NCBI GenBank assembly: GCA_028280485.1
Contig: JANQLS010000007.1
Location: forward strand, 1-64,000
Length of the DNA stretch: 64,000 nucleotides
From: Planctomycetota bacterium
GTDB taxonomy: Bacteria; Planctomycetota; UBA8108; JACQVS01
Direction of reading: 5' to 3'
The first letter of the stretch is position 1, and every line of letters begins with the position of its first letter. A program made the position numbers and the translations under genes. Below the pieces are notes generated by a model. It saw only the letters and a program-made list of their open reading frames with translations, had not been told where the DNA came from and did not search any database. Shown piece by piece: positions 15,982 through 25,669 of this stretch.

Positions 15982-18423
15982 ATGAACTCCCCAGTGCCCC
16001 ATTTTAAAAATCTAACTTGGATTTTTTCATTCACTCTAATGAGCTTGACGGTTGGAATGGCCCCAACCATCATCGGTGCTGAGAATTTCACAAAAGACAT
16101 CCTCCCCTTCATCAAATCGCATTGCGTGAGTTGTCACGACAAAGACAAGCAGAAGGGTGATCTTCGCTTAGATACCCTCAAGCCGCCGACCAAAAGTAAA
16201 CGCACGGCAACTTCCAGCAAAAACCAAGAAGTCATCGCTACTTGGGCTACAGTGTTAGAACGCATGGAAGCCGGGGAAATGCCTCCCGAAAAAGCTCCTC
16301 AACCCAGCTCAGAGGCCAAAGCAAAAATCATCCGATGGATTAAAGGGGAGTTAGAGCGATCAGCCCTTCTCGCCACGCCTCCACCCACCGTTCGAAGATT
16401 GAATCGAACCGAGTACGAAAATACGGTTCGCGATATTTTATCCATCGATATCCAACTCAAAGATCTTTTGCCCGAAGACAGCTTAGCTCATGGCTTTGAC
16501 ACCGTGGGTGAAGGATTAAGTATTTCATCCGTTCTATTAGAGCAGTACCTGGAAACGGCACAGTTAGCCCTCGATAAAGCCCTCGTTGAGGGACCCCGCC
16601 CAAAAACCATCAAAGAACGCTTCTCCTACAAAGGAGAAAGGATGATCCAAAGGAATCCTCAGATTTTCCTTCAACGAAGAGATGGGGTGGTGATCTTTGA
16701 CTCGAATTACACGCCGACAGCTCTCAAGCAATTTCGAGCCCCCACCGCGGGTCGTTACAAATTTCGAGTTTCAGCGACTCCCTACCAATCGACAAAGCCA
16801 TTGATCCTGCGTGCCTACGGTGGAGATCTCATTCCTCGCGATGGTGCGAGCCATCTGATCGGGCACTATGAACTCCCGGCCGGACAACCCACCATCGTTG
16901 AATTCGAAGATACGCTGGAAGAGAACGGAACGATCAAAGTCGCCCCCTACAAAACCGGCTTTGGCCTGAGAAAGGTAGGAGCCTCCAACTACAAGGACCC
17001 GGGATTGTTGGTTCACTGGATTGAAGTCGAAGGTCCCGTTATCGAAGCTTGGCCCCCCGCAAGTCACCGAGAATTGATCGGCAATGTCGATCTCAATCGA
17101 CGAGGGTACCGAGAGATCAATAAGATCCTCCTGAACTTTCAATCGAAAGCCTTCAGACGTCCTGTCTCCATCAGTCAGGTCGCCCCCTACTACAACTTAG
17201 TCAAAAAAAGATTGTCTGAAGGGCGGGATATGAAATCGGCCCTTCGCGCAGGGCTCACTGCCATTTTATGTTCGCCTGAGTTTCTCCTGATCAACCCTCG
17301 CTTTAAAAACGGAAAGCCTGCTAATAAACCGGGCCCCTTGGATGGTTACAGTATCGCTACTCGCCTGAGCTACCTCTTTTGGAGCACGTCCCCAGACCGA
17401 GAACTCCTCGACTTAGCCAGAAAGAAAAAACTCACTCAGTCGAAAACGCTCAAAGAACAAGTAGAGCGCATGCTCAACCATCCCAAGGCCGAGAACTTCA
17501 CCAAAAATTTTGTGGGTCAGTGGTTGAAGCTCAACGACATCGACTTCACCTCGCCCGACGAAAAACTCTACCCGGAATTCGATGAACTCCTGAAGTACTC
17601 GATGGTGAAAGAAACTGAATTGTTCTTTGAAGATCTTCTTAAGAACGACCTCAGCTTACTCAACTTCGTCGATTCTGATTTCATCTTCGTGAATGAACGC
17701 TTAGCGGATCACTACGGATTGAATACTCAGAAAAAAGGATCAGCATCCATCCATGGTCTCCAGTTTCAAAAATACAAGCTCCCTCCCCTCAGTATAAGAG
17801 GTGGAGTGTTAACCCAAGCGAGTATCCTCAAGGTCACCGCCAACGGAACCAGCACTTCACCGGTAATGCGGGGCTTGTGGGTCAATGAAAACATCTTAGG
17901 TGTTAAGATCCCACCCCCACCTGCGAATGTCGGGGCCGTCGAGCCTGACATCCGAGGGGCGTCAACCATTCGTACTCAGTTAGAAAAACATCGAACCATC
18001 GCCACCTGCCGAAGCTGCCACCAAAAAATCGATCCACCGGGTTTCGCCCTCGAAAGCTTCGATGTCATCGGTGGCTACCGTCAAAACTACCGTTCTTTAG
18101 GCCAAGGTAAGCGCCTCGACCTCTTGGTGAATCACCGTAGGGTCACCTATCGAAAAGGTCCCTTAGTGAATCCCACCGGAAAAACTCCCAAGGGTCAAAG
18201 ATTTCGAGACATCCGCGATCTGAAAAAAATCTACCTCAAAAATCCCGAACAGATCGCCACTACGATCACAGAAAAACTTTTAGTCTATTCTTTGGGGCGA
18301 GGCATCCATCCCTCGGATCAAAGCGAGATCAAAAAAATTGTTAACTCCGTCAAAAGAAAGAAGTACGGCTTTAGAACGTTGATTCATGAGATCGTTCAAA
18401 GCCCTCTCTTTTTAGAACGCTAA
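15982..18423 (+). CDS. PSD1-type cytochrome protein (DUF1587/DUF1592/DUF1588/DUF1585)
   Basis: An 813-residue secreted protein. After a signal peptide comes a haem-binding CVSCH (residues 48-52) of a planctomycete-type cytochrome domain, then RRLNRTEYENTVRDIL (DUF1587), a beta-rich insert, the DUF1595/1592 helical region with RLSYLFWSTSPDREL, a second CRSCH with DPPGFALESFD (DUF1588) and a C-terminal DUF1585 segment. Such proteins are typical of Planctomycetes and Verrucomicrobia; function is unknown, with roles in extracellular polymer breakdown proposed. An upstream in-frame ATG lies inside repeat sequence, so the ATG abutting the repeat is chosen. Paired with the next gene, 24 bp apart. 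Confidence 0.9.
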   Translation: MNSPVPHFKNLTWIFSFTLMSLTVGMAPTIIGAENFTKDILPFIKSHCVSCHDKDKQKGDLRLDTLKPPTKSKRTATSSKNQEVIATWATVLERMEAGEMPPEKAPQPSSEAKAKIIRWIKGELERSALLATPPPTVRRLNRTEYENTVRDILSIDIQLKDLLPEDSLAHGFDTVGEGLSISSVLLEQYLETAQLALDKALVEGPRPKTIKERFSYKGERMIQRNPQIFLQRRDGVVIFDSNYTPTALKQFRAPTAGRYKFRVSATPYQSTKPLILRAYGGDLIPRDGASHLIGHYELPAGQPTIVEFEDTLEENGTIKVAPYKTGFGLRKVGASNYKDPGLLVHWIEVEGPVIEAWPPASHRELIGNVDLNRRGYREINKILLNFQSKAFRRPVSISQVAPYYNLVKKRLSEGRDMKSALRAGLTAILCSPEFLLINPRFKNGKPANKPGPLDGYSIATRLSYLFWSTSPDRELLDLARKKKLTQSKTLKEQVERMLNHPKAENFTKNFVGQWLKLNDIDFTSPDEKLYPEFDELLKYSMVKETELFFEDLLKNDLSLLNFVDSDFIFVNERLADHYGLNTQKKGSASIHGLQFQKYKLPPLSIRGGVLTQASILKVTANGTSTSPVMRGLWVNENILGVKIPPPPANVGAVEPDIRGASTIRTQLEKHRTIATCRSCHQKIDPPGFALESFDVIGGYRQNYRSLGQGKRLDLLVNHRRVTYRKGPLVNPTGKTPKGQRFRDIRDLKKIYLKNPEQIATTITEKLLVYSLGRGIHPSDQSEIKKIVNSVKRKKYGFRTLIHEIVQSPLFLER

Positions 18424-18447
18424 TTCCCTGCAATAGCCAAGCTCACT

Positions 18448-19716
18448 ATGAGTCATTCAAAAAAGAACACAACGAGAAGAAACTTCCTCAAAGGCGCCGG
18501 TGTAGCTTTAGCATTACCGTGGTTCGAATCGATCACCGTGGGAACCAACGGGGTCTTAGAAGCGTCCATCAAAAAAGAACCTCCCAAGCGCTTGCTCATG
18601 ATCGCTTCGGGTTTGGGCTTTCACGCTCCTTACTTCTTTCCTCAAGATACCGGCAAAGGTTACAAGCCGAGCCCCTACTTAAAACTTTTAGAAGAGTTTA
18701 AAGATCAACTCACGGTATATTCAGGCCTCTCCCATCCCGGAGTCGATGGCGGTCACGCTGCGGAAGCCTCCTTTTTAACAGCGGCTCCGCATCCAAATTC
18801 CAGTAGCTTCAAAAACACCATCAGTGTCGATCAGGTCGCAGCTGAACGAATGGGAAGCTTAACCCGATTCTCTTCCTTAGTGTTTTCTACTGGCGGAAAC
18901 AGTTTGTCATGGAGTCGAGGCGGAGTGAGGATCCCCGCTTCCAATCGGCCTTCAAGAATCTACGCCAAGTTATTCCTGGAGGGTTCGCAGAAAGACATCC
19001 AAGAACAAGTTGAAAAGATTCGCGATGGAAAGAGCATCTTAGACACCGTTTTAGGGCAAACTAAAAAACTTAAGGGGAAGGTGGGTAATCAAGATCGCGA
19101 CACCCTTGAAGAGTACACTCAATCGGTTCGCGAGTTAGAAAAACGCTTAACCTTAAACGAGAACTGGGTCCACAAACCCAAACCGAGAGTTGACTATAAA
19201 CAACCTCGAGACATCTCTAACCGCGCTGATTTCGTAGGTAAAACAAAAATCTTATTCGACCTTGTTCACTTGGCGATCCAAACGGATTCTTCCCGTTTGA
19301 TCACCGTCTTTATCAACAGCATGAACAAAGTCCCCCCGATCAAGGGAGTCTCTACTGACTGGCACAACCTTTCCCATCACGGGAAGGATCCCGACAAGAT
19401 CGAACAGTTAAAAATCATCGAAGTCGAAAAGATCAAACTCTTCAATGAACTCTTAAAGAAGCTCTCGACTTCAAGAGAAAGTGGCAAAACCCTCTTAGAT
19501 CAAACGATGGTTTTGTTAGGAAGCAACCTGGGGAACGCCAGCAGCCACGATACCAAAAACCTTCCGATCCTCTTAGCCGGCGGAGATTTCAAACACGGTG
19601 AGCACAAAGCTTTCGACAAAACCAAAAACACCCCACTCTGCAATCTCTACGTCACCATGCTCCAAAAACTCGGCCTCGAAATCGACTCCTTCGCTTCCAG
19701 CACGGGCACCTTGTAG
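18448..19716 (+). CDS. DUF1552 domain protein
   Basis: A 422-residue protein with a Tat-like N-terminus (TTRRNFLKGAG) and the DUF1552 fold: HAPYFFP, YSGLSHPGVDGGHAAEASFLTA, SLSWSRGG and a C-terminal GSNLGNASSHDTKNLPILLAG block. The family resembles DUF1501/alkaline-phosphatase-superfamily proteins and is nearly always beside a PSD1 gene as here, probably acting with it in the periplasm. The stop TAG is the first part of a GTAGTCCG/GTAGTAGGC repeat. Confidence 0.9.
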   Translation: MSHSKKNTTRRNFLKGAGVALALPWFESITVGTNGVLEASIKKEPPKRLLMIASGLGFHAPYFFPQDTGKGYKPSPYLKLLEEFKDQLTVYSGLSHPGVDGGHAAEASFLTAAPHPNSSSFKNTISVDQVAAERMGSLTRFSSLVFSTGGNSLSWSRGGVRIPASNRPSRIYAKLFLEGSQKDIQEQVEKIRDGKSILDTVLGQTKKLKGKVGNQDRDTLEEYTQSVRELEKRLTLNENWVHKPKPRVDYKQPRDISNRADFVGKTKILFDLVHLAIQTDSSRLITVFINSMNKVPPIKGVSTDWHNLSHHGKDPDKIEQLKIIEVEKIKLFNELLKKLSTSRESGKTLLDQTMVLLGSNLGNASSHDTKNLPILLAGGDFKHGEHKAFDKTKNTPLCNLYVTMLQKLGLEIDSFASSTGTL

Positions 19717-19722
19717 TCCGTA

Positions 19723-19749
19723 GTAGTAGGCTCGCTCCGCGAGTCGTAC
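19723..19749. repeat. REP-like unit (TCGC stem)
   Basis: GTAG side faces the DUF1552 stop; a short GTAGTCCG half-unit overlaps that stop. The inverted partner of the same type is at 20978-21005, beyond the unknown gene. Confidence 0.8.
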
Positions 19750-19826
19750 GAAGCGAAACTGCTTTATCGATCATGTAAATCTTAAATAACAACATCGCTT
19801 CGCTGAACTATCCTCCCCGCGAAGAT

Positions 19827-19960
19827 CCCTCGCTAAAGCTTCGGGCTTGGAAGGTTGGTGAATTCAATTAAGGCAATTCGATGATAAGCGCGATGCCTTT
19901 ATCACCATTTTTGTTTTACAGGCGAATCAAGTCCCCCAAGCCCGAAGCTTTAGCGAGGGA
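19827..19960. repeat. Inverted pair, AAGCTT variant of the CGCTAGCG word
   Basis: CCCTCGCTAAAGCTTCGGGC (19827-19846) and its complement (19939-19959) flank about 90 bp. Relative to the usual word, CTAGCGCTT is replaced by CTAAAGCTT in both arms, so pairing is kept. Confidence 0.8.
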
Positions 19961-20037
19961 TAAATAAAACGCCTATCAAATTTAAAAATTAATCTGCACA
20001 GATATTACTCCTGAAAAAATGTCAGCACATTGTTGAC

Positions 20038-20850
20038 TCACTCCTCTCCCTCAACCCACGGTGACGCCCCAACAATCAACGAAACCAACTCCTCTTCCTC
20101 AGGAATCGAATCCACCGAATATTCGATCGACCCCATAATCGAACCCATGATTTCCATGAATTCCTTCTCAGTCTTCGTATTAATTAAAATTCCTTGACCT
20201 ATGCCCGTTTTAAAATCCGTCACTTGAACTGTGTAATTTCTTCTTTGAGAATTTCCGAGGTAGGGCCTTTCCTTCATTTCTTCAATATAAAAATCCCAGT
20301 TGGATCTACTGCTGGTTCGGTAAATTCTCTTAGTGGATTTCATTCGCATTTCTTTGATCCTTAGATTTACAAAATGAAATTCAATCTCCTCCATGGGCCA
20401 AAATAATAAGTCCCAAGTGGATTTGGGCGTCGTATCCATCACCTGCGCAATCAACGAACTGGGATCCGCTCTCATTCCTCTTTCTTTGAGTTGGCGATCA
20501 GTGCCTTTATCGAATTTATAATCATCTAAATTTCCGGGCATCATTAAAGAAAGCTCAGAACCTCCTCGACCCAACTTAATATTGACAGTGGCACTGTTTC
20601 TTCCAGCTTGTTGAATATTCAATTCATCCCCCACCAACCTAAATCTTACGTACCCCAAATCGATGCGCTGCCCCTTCTGTGAATCGAATTTCAGATCTAA
20701 CGACTCGACTTTAAAATCAGTGAAATAATTTGCTGGGAATTGATTGATAAAGGATCGATATTTAACAAGTTGAATGATTCGTGGTGACAAGAACAGCAAG
20801 ATGACGAAAAATATAAGCAGCGATATTTTTTTCTTTGAGAGTTTCTTCAT
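20038..20850 (-). CDS. Membrane-anchored protein of unknown function
   Basis: A 270-residue protein with a Lys-rich N-terminus followed by one hydrophobic helix (about residues 8-25), then a soluble domain alternating beta-like stretches with basic patches. The composition suggests an inner-membrane anchor with an external domain. No family recognised. The ATG at 20848-20850 (MKKLSKKK) is preferred over one four codons upstream, because the latter is next to a strong hairpin. The gene sits between two inverted REP-like units of the same stem type. Confidence 0.55.
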   Translation of the reverse strand: MKKLSKKKISLLIFFVILLFLSPRIIQLVKYRSFINQFPANYFTDFKVESLDLKFDSQKGQRIDLGYVRFRLVGDELNIQQAGRNSATVNIKLGRGGSELSLMMPGNLDDYKFDKGTDRQLKERGMRADPSSLIAQVMDTTPKSTWDLLFWPMEEIEFHFVNLRIKEMRMKSTKRIYRTSSRSNWDFYIEEMKERPYLGNSQRRNYTVQVTDFKTGIGQGILINTKTEKEFMEIMGSIMGSIEYSVDSIPEEEELVSLIVGASPWVEGEE

Positions 20851-20862
20851 TTTAAAAATCAT

Positions 20863-20894
20863 TCTGAATCGTTAAGTGCCTTTAACGATTCAGA
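20863..20894 (-). promoter_or_regulatory. Perfect hairpin just upstream of the unknown membrane protein
   Basis: TCTGAATCGTTAA and TTAACGATTCAGA (13 pairs) flank a 6-nt loop. It lies 13 bp before the preferred start, so it may be a 5' leader structure or an operator. Confidence 0.6.
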
Positions 20895-20977
20895 AGCGTT
20901 AATGAAAAAGGGGCAATTGAAATAGCACTATCATATGTTTATTTAAGCACTCTCTATAATTTTCACTCGTCTCGTTT

Positions 20978-21005
20978 CATACGGCTCGCGGAGCGAGCCT
21001 ACGAC
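20978..21005. repeat. REP-like unit (TCGC stem)
   Basis: Ends GCCTACGAC with the GTAG-type side facing the lactate permease stop codon, 10 bp away. Confidence 0.75.
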
Positions 21006-21014
21006 TAAAGCCGG

Positions 21015-22709
21015 CTACTTCAACCACAAAATCAAACTCCCCGCTACTCCCGCCATCGTCGCGTAGTATAAAAAACAAACCAAGGTCTTTCGTATGACGA
21101 GACCTTCCTTTCCCACCATCCCTGCGACCGCACTCGCCGCCACGACGTTGTGCACACAAATAGTGTTTCCGGCTGCACCTCCCACAGCCTGTAACGCCAC
21201 GATCCAGGTGGGATCCACTCCGATGCGATCTCCCATTCCGAATTGAAAGAGAGAAAACATCATGTTGCTCACCGTGTTACTACCGGCTACGAACGCACCG
21301 ATCCCGCCGATGAAGGGAGCGAATAAAGACCAAGTACCTCCCGCGATCGCCGCCACGCCATCGGCTAAGGCGATCGGCATCTCTTCGTAACCCGCCGCGC
21401 CTCCCCCCGATTTGAGAAAAACTTGCACCATAGGAACGGTAAACACCAAGGCAACGGAGGCCTTCAATGTCGTTTTAAAAGATTTCCCCCACGCCCGACT
21501 GTAATTCTCCCACTTCATTTGGTGGATAAAAAATACGAGGATCGTCACAAAGATAAACACCGCACCCGGAACATAAAGGGGCATAAAATCTGCGATTTCA
21601 GTACCAAAAAGCTCAGGCGTCTTGATAACTCGTGCTTTCAACCAAGTCGTTAAAGGCTTGTACACTCGAGTTAAAACGAGCAACCCTCCCACCAAAATGT
21701 AAGGCAGCCACGCTCGTAGCATCCCGATCTTATTCTTCTCGCCATCCTCTTCTTTTAAACTTATCGATCCCAACCACTCTTCGTCCCAGCGATCTCGCGC
21801 TTCAAAGTCCCACGCTTCGCTTCGCGGAGGAACGAGGAATCCTTTCTTCGCCGCTGTCACAACGATCGCCAAGCCCACGAGCCCTCCGATGAGCGATGGA
21901 AACTCAGGTCCTAAAAAATAAGCGACTAAGATATACGGTACGATCATCGCCAAGGCGGAGAACATCGCAAATTTCCAAACTTGAAGACCTTCTTTAACCG
22001 TTCGATTCTTCCCGAAAAACCGTGTCATCATACAAACGACTAAAAGTGGAATGAAGATACCGGCGATGCCATGTAAAACCGCAACCTTCGTCGCGATTAA
22101 CGGGAGGAATTCACTCCACTCGGTGATGCCTTGAGCACTCAAGTATTTTTGAACCACGGGCTGGGCGGCCTCAACTGAAGATCCTTCTGAGAGCCCATTG
22201 TTCACCCCGACCAAGATCGGCGTCCCCACGGCTCCGAAGGAAACGGGTGTACATTGAATCATCATGCCGGCAATCACGGCCGCTAATGCCGGAAACCCCA
22301 AGCCGACCAATAAGGGAACAGCGACTGCCGCTGGAGCCCCGAAACCTGCCGCTCCTTCGATAAACGATCCGAACAACCACGCGATGATGATGACCTGTAC
22401 GCGACGGTCGGGTGAGATATCGGTGAAACCCCTTCGTATCGTTTTGAGAGCCCCACTTTCTTCTAATGTATTCAGTAAGAGGATCGCCCCAAAGATGATG
22501 TAGAGAAGCGTCAGCGCGATCACTAATCCATTCACGGATGCCGCAGCGACTTTAGCTCCCGGAACTTCCCACACCCAAAGAGCCAAACTTCCACACACGA
22601 TATAACAAAGGGGCATCGCTCGACTTGCCGGCCACCTCAGCCCCACTAAAAAAAATGCAACGGTGGCGATCGGAAGGAGGGATAGAAGAGCTAAGACACT
22701 TGGAGGCAT
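21015..22709 (-). CDS. L-lactate permease family transporter
   Basis: A 564-residue polytopic membrane protein of the LctP/LldP family. Family segments are [36 protein letters not shown] and, near the C-terminus, [13 protein letters not shown] and [19 protein letters not shown]. About 13 helices are predicted. These carriers bring lactate or glycolate in with protons. Length is typical. No lactate dehydrogenase gene is adjacent. The start at 22709 gives a hydrophobic first helix. Confidence 0.92.
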   Translation of the reverse strand: MPPSVLALLSLLPIATVAFFLVGLRWPASRAMPLCYIVCGSLALWVWEVPGAKVAAASVNGLVIALTLLYIIFGAILLLNTLEESGALKTIRRGFTDISPDRRVQVIIIAWLFGSFIEGAAGFGAPAAVAVPLLVGLGFPALAAVIAGMMIQCTPVSFGAVGTPILVGVNNGLSEGSSVEAAQPVVQKYLSAQGITEWSEFLPLIATKVAVLHGIAGIFIPLLVVCMMTRFFGKNRTVKEGLQVWKFAMFSALAMIVPYILVAYFLGPEFPSLIGGLVGLAIVVTAAKKGFLVPPRSEAWDFEARDRWDEEWLGSISLKEEDGEKNKIGMLRAWLPYILVGGLLVLTRVYKPLTTWLKARVIKTPELFGTEIADFMPLYVPGAVFIFVTILVFFIHQMKWENYSRAWGKSFKTTLKASVALVFTVPMVQVFLKSGGGAAGYEEMPIALADGVAAIAGGTWSLFAPFIGGIGAFVAGSNTVSNMMFSLFQFGMGDRIGVDPTWIVALQAVGGAAGNTICVHNVVAASAVAGMVGKEGLVIRKTLVCFLYYATMAGVAGSLILWLK

Positions 22710-22913
22710 GATGAATACTTTGGCTTCGGTTTCTCTTTATTAATTTTTTGCCTCGCCAGCGACTCGGTCCGTCGACGCAAATTTTTGAATCATCATAGGT
22801 TAACTTTCATCTCAGTAACAGCGTAAGCTCACCGAATCCGAAGACTCTTCCCAATTCTCAATCGCTCCCCAATTTTCCCTTCCTCTTTCGGGTTTCAGGG
22901 GGTATAAATTAAA

Positions 22914-22931
22914 GGCGAACAGATGTTCGCC
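22914..22931. promoter_or_regulatory. LexA-like SOS box upstream of DUF6504
   Basis: GGCGAACAGATGTTCGCC is a perfect inverted repeat matching CGAAC-N4-GTTCG, the Gram-positive-type LexA motif. A TATAAA lies just before it (22903-22908), so a bound repressor would block the start site. The DUF6504 gene begins 109 bp downstream. Confidence 0.7.
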
Positions 22932-22940
22932 CTTGGGTTT

Positions 22941-22999
22941 GGTTTACTCCACTGGGTTTACTCCACTGGGTTTAATTCACTGGGTTTAATTCACTGGGT
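22941..22999. repeat. Short tandem repeat, 14 bp x 4
   Basis: TTTACTCCACTGGG twice, then TTTAATTCACTGGG twice, between the SOS-like box and the DUF6504 gene. Related ACTGG repeats lie after the boxes upstream of dnaE2. Confidence 0.8.
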
Positions 23000-23039
23000 T
23001 CACTTGCGTTCATACGTTCATCCCGGAAAGAGAAACAGC

Positions 23040-23294
23040 ATGCACGAAGAAGCTATCGACGAACCTCTCTCCAAAGTTTATGTGGTCTTCGAAGAAGGAA
23101 AAATTCGCCCGATCGCCCTTTTGTGGTCGCAGCGTCGCTATCGCGTTCAACGCGTCAACTCAGATTGGGTCGACCGCTCTTTGCGTCCCCATCGGCACGG
23201 CTTTTCATTGACAACCGAAAGCGGAGAAATATTCCAAGTCAGCTACGAAGACGGCAACCCCGTCTGGCGCCTCGACTATATTCTAACAGAGTAG
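23040..23294 (+). CDS. DUF6504 protein, stand-alone
   Basis: An 84-residue protein with VVFEEGKIRPIALLWSQRRY, YRVQRVNSDWVDRS and a WRLDYILTE end, the compact beta pattern of DUF6504. That domain is usually found at the C-terminus of, or beside, Y-family polymerases of ImuB/DinB type. Here it is a separate gene directly upstream of a DinB-type polymerase and under its own SOS-like box. A longer in-frame start upstream reads through tandem repeats and is rejected. Its biochemical role is unknown; a mutasome accessory is inferred. Confidence 0.75.
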   Translation: MHEEAIDEPLSKVYVVFEEGKIRPIALLWSQRRYRVQRVNSDWVDRSLRPHRHGFSLTTESGEIFQVSYEDGNPVWRLDYILTE

Positions 23295-23987
23295 CCCGCA
23301 GTAATGATGGTCGCTTCGCTCCTTCGTGCAAGTTCTCTTCGCTCACGCACTCACTAAAGGAAGAACAAAATTCCTAACTATAAGTAGCCCGCACGTTGTA
23401 GTCCGCACGCTCCGCGTGCGGCCCGAAGTAAAAACGTTTTTGCTTCTAGTAACAACGGGAAAAACATTTCAGCTTTACCTCAACAGCCAATCCCCCTCAA
23501 CGCCTTAACTATCCCGAAGCGCTAGCGAGGGGACGAAACGTTGAGTTGATATCAAATAGCTTCAATCTACGTGACGTAGATATGATTCAGTCCCACTAAT
23601 AAACAACCTTAATGCTGACCCATTCTTTCCCCCGTCAACACCTTGACCTCATCAACGTTCAAGCAAAAATGAAAGACCATCAAAACCGCCATTGCCCAAG
23701 GGCTGTAAGCCCGCAGAGTAGTCCGCACGCTCCGCGTGCGGCCAAAACAAAAACGCTCTATCAATCCGAGAAAACGAAACAAACACAACCAACCCCTGCT
23801 AACCCATTCTCCCTCTCACTAACGCTTCAGCCCCATCAACATTGAGACATCAAAACCCTTAACTAGCCCGAAGCGTTAGCAAGGGCCAAATCGCTCCAAC
23901 TGACGATTTTGTTCTTAAAATGAAACCGACTCAAAATCATGTAAATGCTTCGTACGGCTCAAAGGTCGAGCCGGCCACTACAAAACC
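23295..23987. repeat. Repeat-filled intergenic region
   Basis: No gene. It holds a hairpin-cassette unit (23303-23360, with GTGCAAG…GCACTC), REP-like units at 23398-23422 and 23718-23742 (CGCACGC stem), CGCTAGCG words at 23505-23532 and 23859-23885, a GGGCTGTAAGCCC hairpin near 23700 and a unit with a GGCTC…GAGCC stem at 23951-23981, just before the polymerase start. Short frames here translate repeats. Confidence 0.75.
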
Positions 23988-25418
23988 ATGACCACCAAAC
24001 CACCTCCATCCACCTCAACTCCAAGCTCTTCAATGCCAGCCGCCTTCGAAACCCCCGTGCTTCACATCGACATCGATGCCTTCTTTGCTTCGATCGAAAA
24101 ACTTCGTAATCCCCGCTTAAGCCAACAGCCGGTCGCGGTCGGCACGGGAGTCATCGCCTCGTGTTGTTACGTCGCGCGCCAGTTCGGGCTTTATGCGGGG
24201 ATGCCTTTAGGTGAAGCGCGAAGACGTTGCCGATCGCTCATCATCTTAGAGGGGCACTACGCGATCTATCGTTGCTTCGCTGAAGAAGTGTTCAGTCGCT
24301 GCCAAGAGATCGCACCTTCGGTCGAGTCTTACTTAGACGAAGCCTTCTGTGACCTCAACGGCACCCAACGGTTGACCGACTGGAGCGAAGCTCGTTTAAA
24401 AAAATTCCAGGCGCGAGTCAAAAAGGAAGTGGGCTTAGACATCTCCTTGGGCTTAGGTCCCAACCGGATGGTCGCCCAAATGGCTTCCAAAAGCGCCAAG
24501 CCCGCCGGCGCTCGCTTAGTGTTACCCGAGCAAATCGAAACATTCATCAAAGATCTCCCCATTCGCTCTCTGCCGGGAGTCGGCTCAAAAACAGAAAAAC
24601 TTTTGAAAAAGCTCAACATAAAAACCATCGGAAGCCTTCGACTCTTAGACCGAACATCGTTAAAGGCTATGCTGGGACAAGTAGGAGAAGTTCTTTACGA
24701 ACGGTGTCGGGGACGAGACACGCGCATCATCTCCACGCGTGAAATCCCGCGTTCCATCAGTCGCGAAACCAGCTTCCACCAAGAGACCACCGATGCGCAC
24801 GAAATCGAGGGCATGATTCACTACTTGAGTGAGCGCGCCGGAAACACTATGAGAAAGTTAGGTTTATCGTGTCGAAAGATCGGCGTCAAAATTCGTACGG
24901 CTGATTTTCGGGGGGAACAAACGGCGACTCGCTTAAAAGCGCCCACCAACATCGATGCCGAAATTTTTGTCGAAGCTCTAACCCGCTACCGTCGTCTTCA
25001 CAAGCGGCGGGTCGCCTTACGCCTGGTAGGAATTACCTTGCTCGATTTAGTGCCCGAGAGTTCGACGATCGCCTTAGATCTTTTCGAACCATCGCCCGAG
25101 GAGGTCTTAGCGAATCTAAAAGCAGATTCAAATTCGCGAAGCCAACCCTCTCTCCACGGTGAACATCTTGGGGAGGAGCACAGAGAAGAGGAAGCTGAGG
25201 AAGCCTGGCAAGCCCCTGAGGTTGAAAACTTACTGGAGCACGCCTCGCAAGTCGCTCGAAGCAAAGCGCGCGCGAGTCAGTTGTGTACGAGCTTAGATGA
25301 AATTCGCGAACGCTACGGCCATTCTTCAGTCTTATCGGGTCAATCGATCGGTCTCTTAGGTCAACTCCCCCAAGACGTCAACGGCTTCATCCTGAGAACC
25401 CCGTGCCTAACGAGGTAA
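23988..25418 (+). CDS. dinB: Y-family DNA polymerase (DinB/Pol IV type)
   Basis: A 476-residue translesion polymerase. The catalytic acidic residues are intact: HIDIDAFFASIE (Asp28, Asp30) and SYLDEAF (Asp117-Glu118), followed by the SLGLGPNRMVAQMASK palm, the helix-hairpin-helix LPGVGSKTEKLLKKL and the little-finger domain (~240-360). This sets it apart from catalytically dead ImuB. The C-terminal ~110 residues are acidic and unstructured, ending in a conserved-looking segment that could hold a clamp-binding motif. It lies between DUF6504 and dnaE2 genes, so it is probably the polymerase partner of an inducible mutagenesis complex. It copies damaged DNA at low fidelity. Confidence 0.9.
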   Translation: MTTKPPPSTSTPSSSMPAAFETPVLHIDIDAFFASIEKLRNPRLSQQPVAVGTGVIASCCYVARQFGLYAGMPLGEARRRCRSLIILEGHYAIYRCFAEEVFSRCQEIAPSVESYLDEAFCDLNGTQRLTDWSEARLKKFQARVKKEVGLDISLGLGPNRMVAQMASKSAKPAGARLVLPEQIETFIKDLPIRSLPGVGSKTEKLLKKLNIKTIGSLRLLDRTSLKAMLGQVGEVLYERCRGRDTRIISTREIPRSISRETSFHQETTDAHEIEGMIHYLSERAGNTMRKLGLSCRKIGVKIRTADFRGEQTATRLKAPTNIDAEIFVEALTRYRRLHKRRVALRLVGITLLDLVPESSTIALDLFEPSPEEVLANLKADSNSRSQPSLHGEHLGEEHREEEAEEAWQAPEVENLLEHASQVARSKARASQLCTSLDEIRERYGHSSVLSGQSIGLLGQLPQDVNGFILRTPCLTR

Positions 25419-25669
25419 TAGTAAAAGAACGTTCAACATCAAACTAAAACCTTCTTTGAACCTTAAATACGGTTTACACCAGGGAAGCCCGAACCTTTAG
25501 GAAGTGCGTAAGCTGAAAGCTTACTTGCACGAAAAAGCGCCAGTTCACTTGTCAACATTTCAAGCCCGAAGTGTAAACGAGGGTTAGGCGCCAATTCATT
25601 CAAAAGCGCCAACTCATTCAAGGCGTAGCGTCAGCGTTCAACATCAAACTATAAACGCTCAACAAAACC
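25419..25669. repeat. Intergenic repeats
   Basis: Contains a hairpin-cassette unit with stem GTAAGCT-GAA-AGCTTAC (around 25503-25533) and one MITE-type terminal repeat (25558-25583, CAAGCCCGAAGTGTAAACG). The convergent genes on both sides end here. Confidence 0.65.

Noticed and set aside
22923-23039. N-terminal extension of the DUF6504 protein
   Set aside because: It translates the 14-bp tandem repeats and overlaps the SOS-like box; the ATG at 23040 fits the domain.
23326-23845. Short rightward frames between DUF6504 and dinB
   Set aside because: They translate repeat units and show no coding character.
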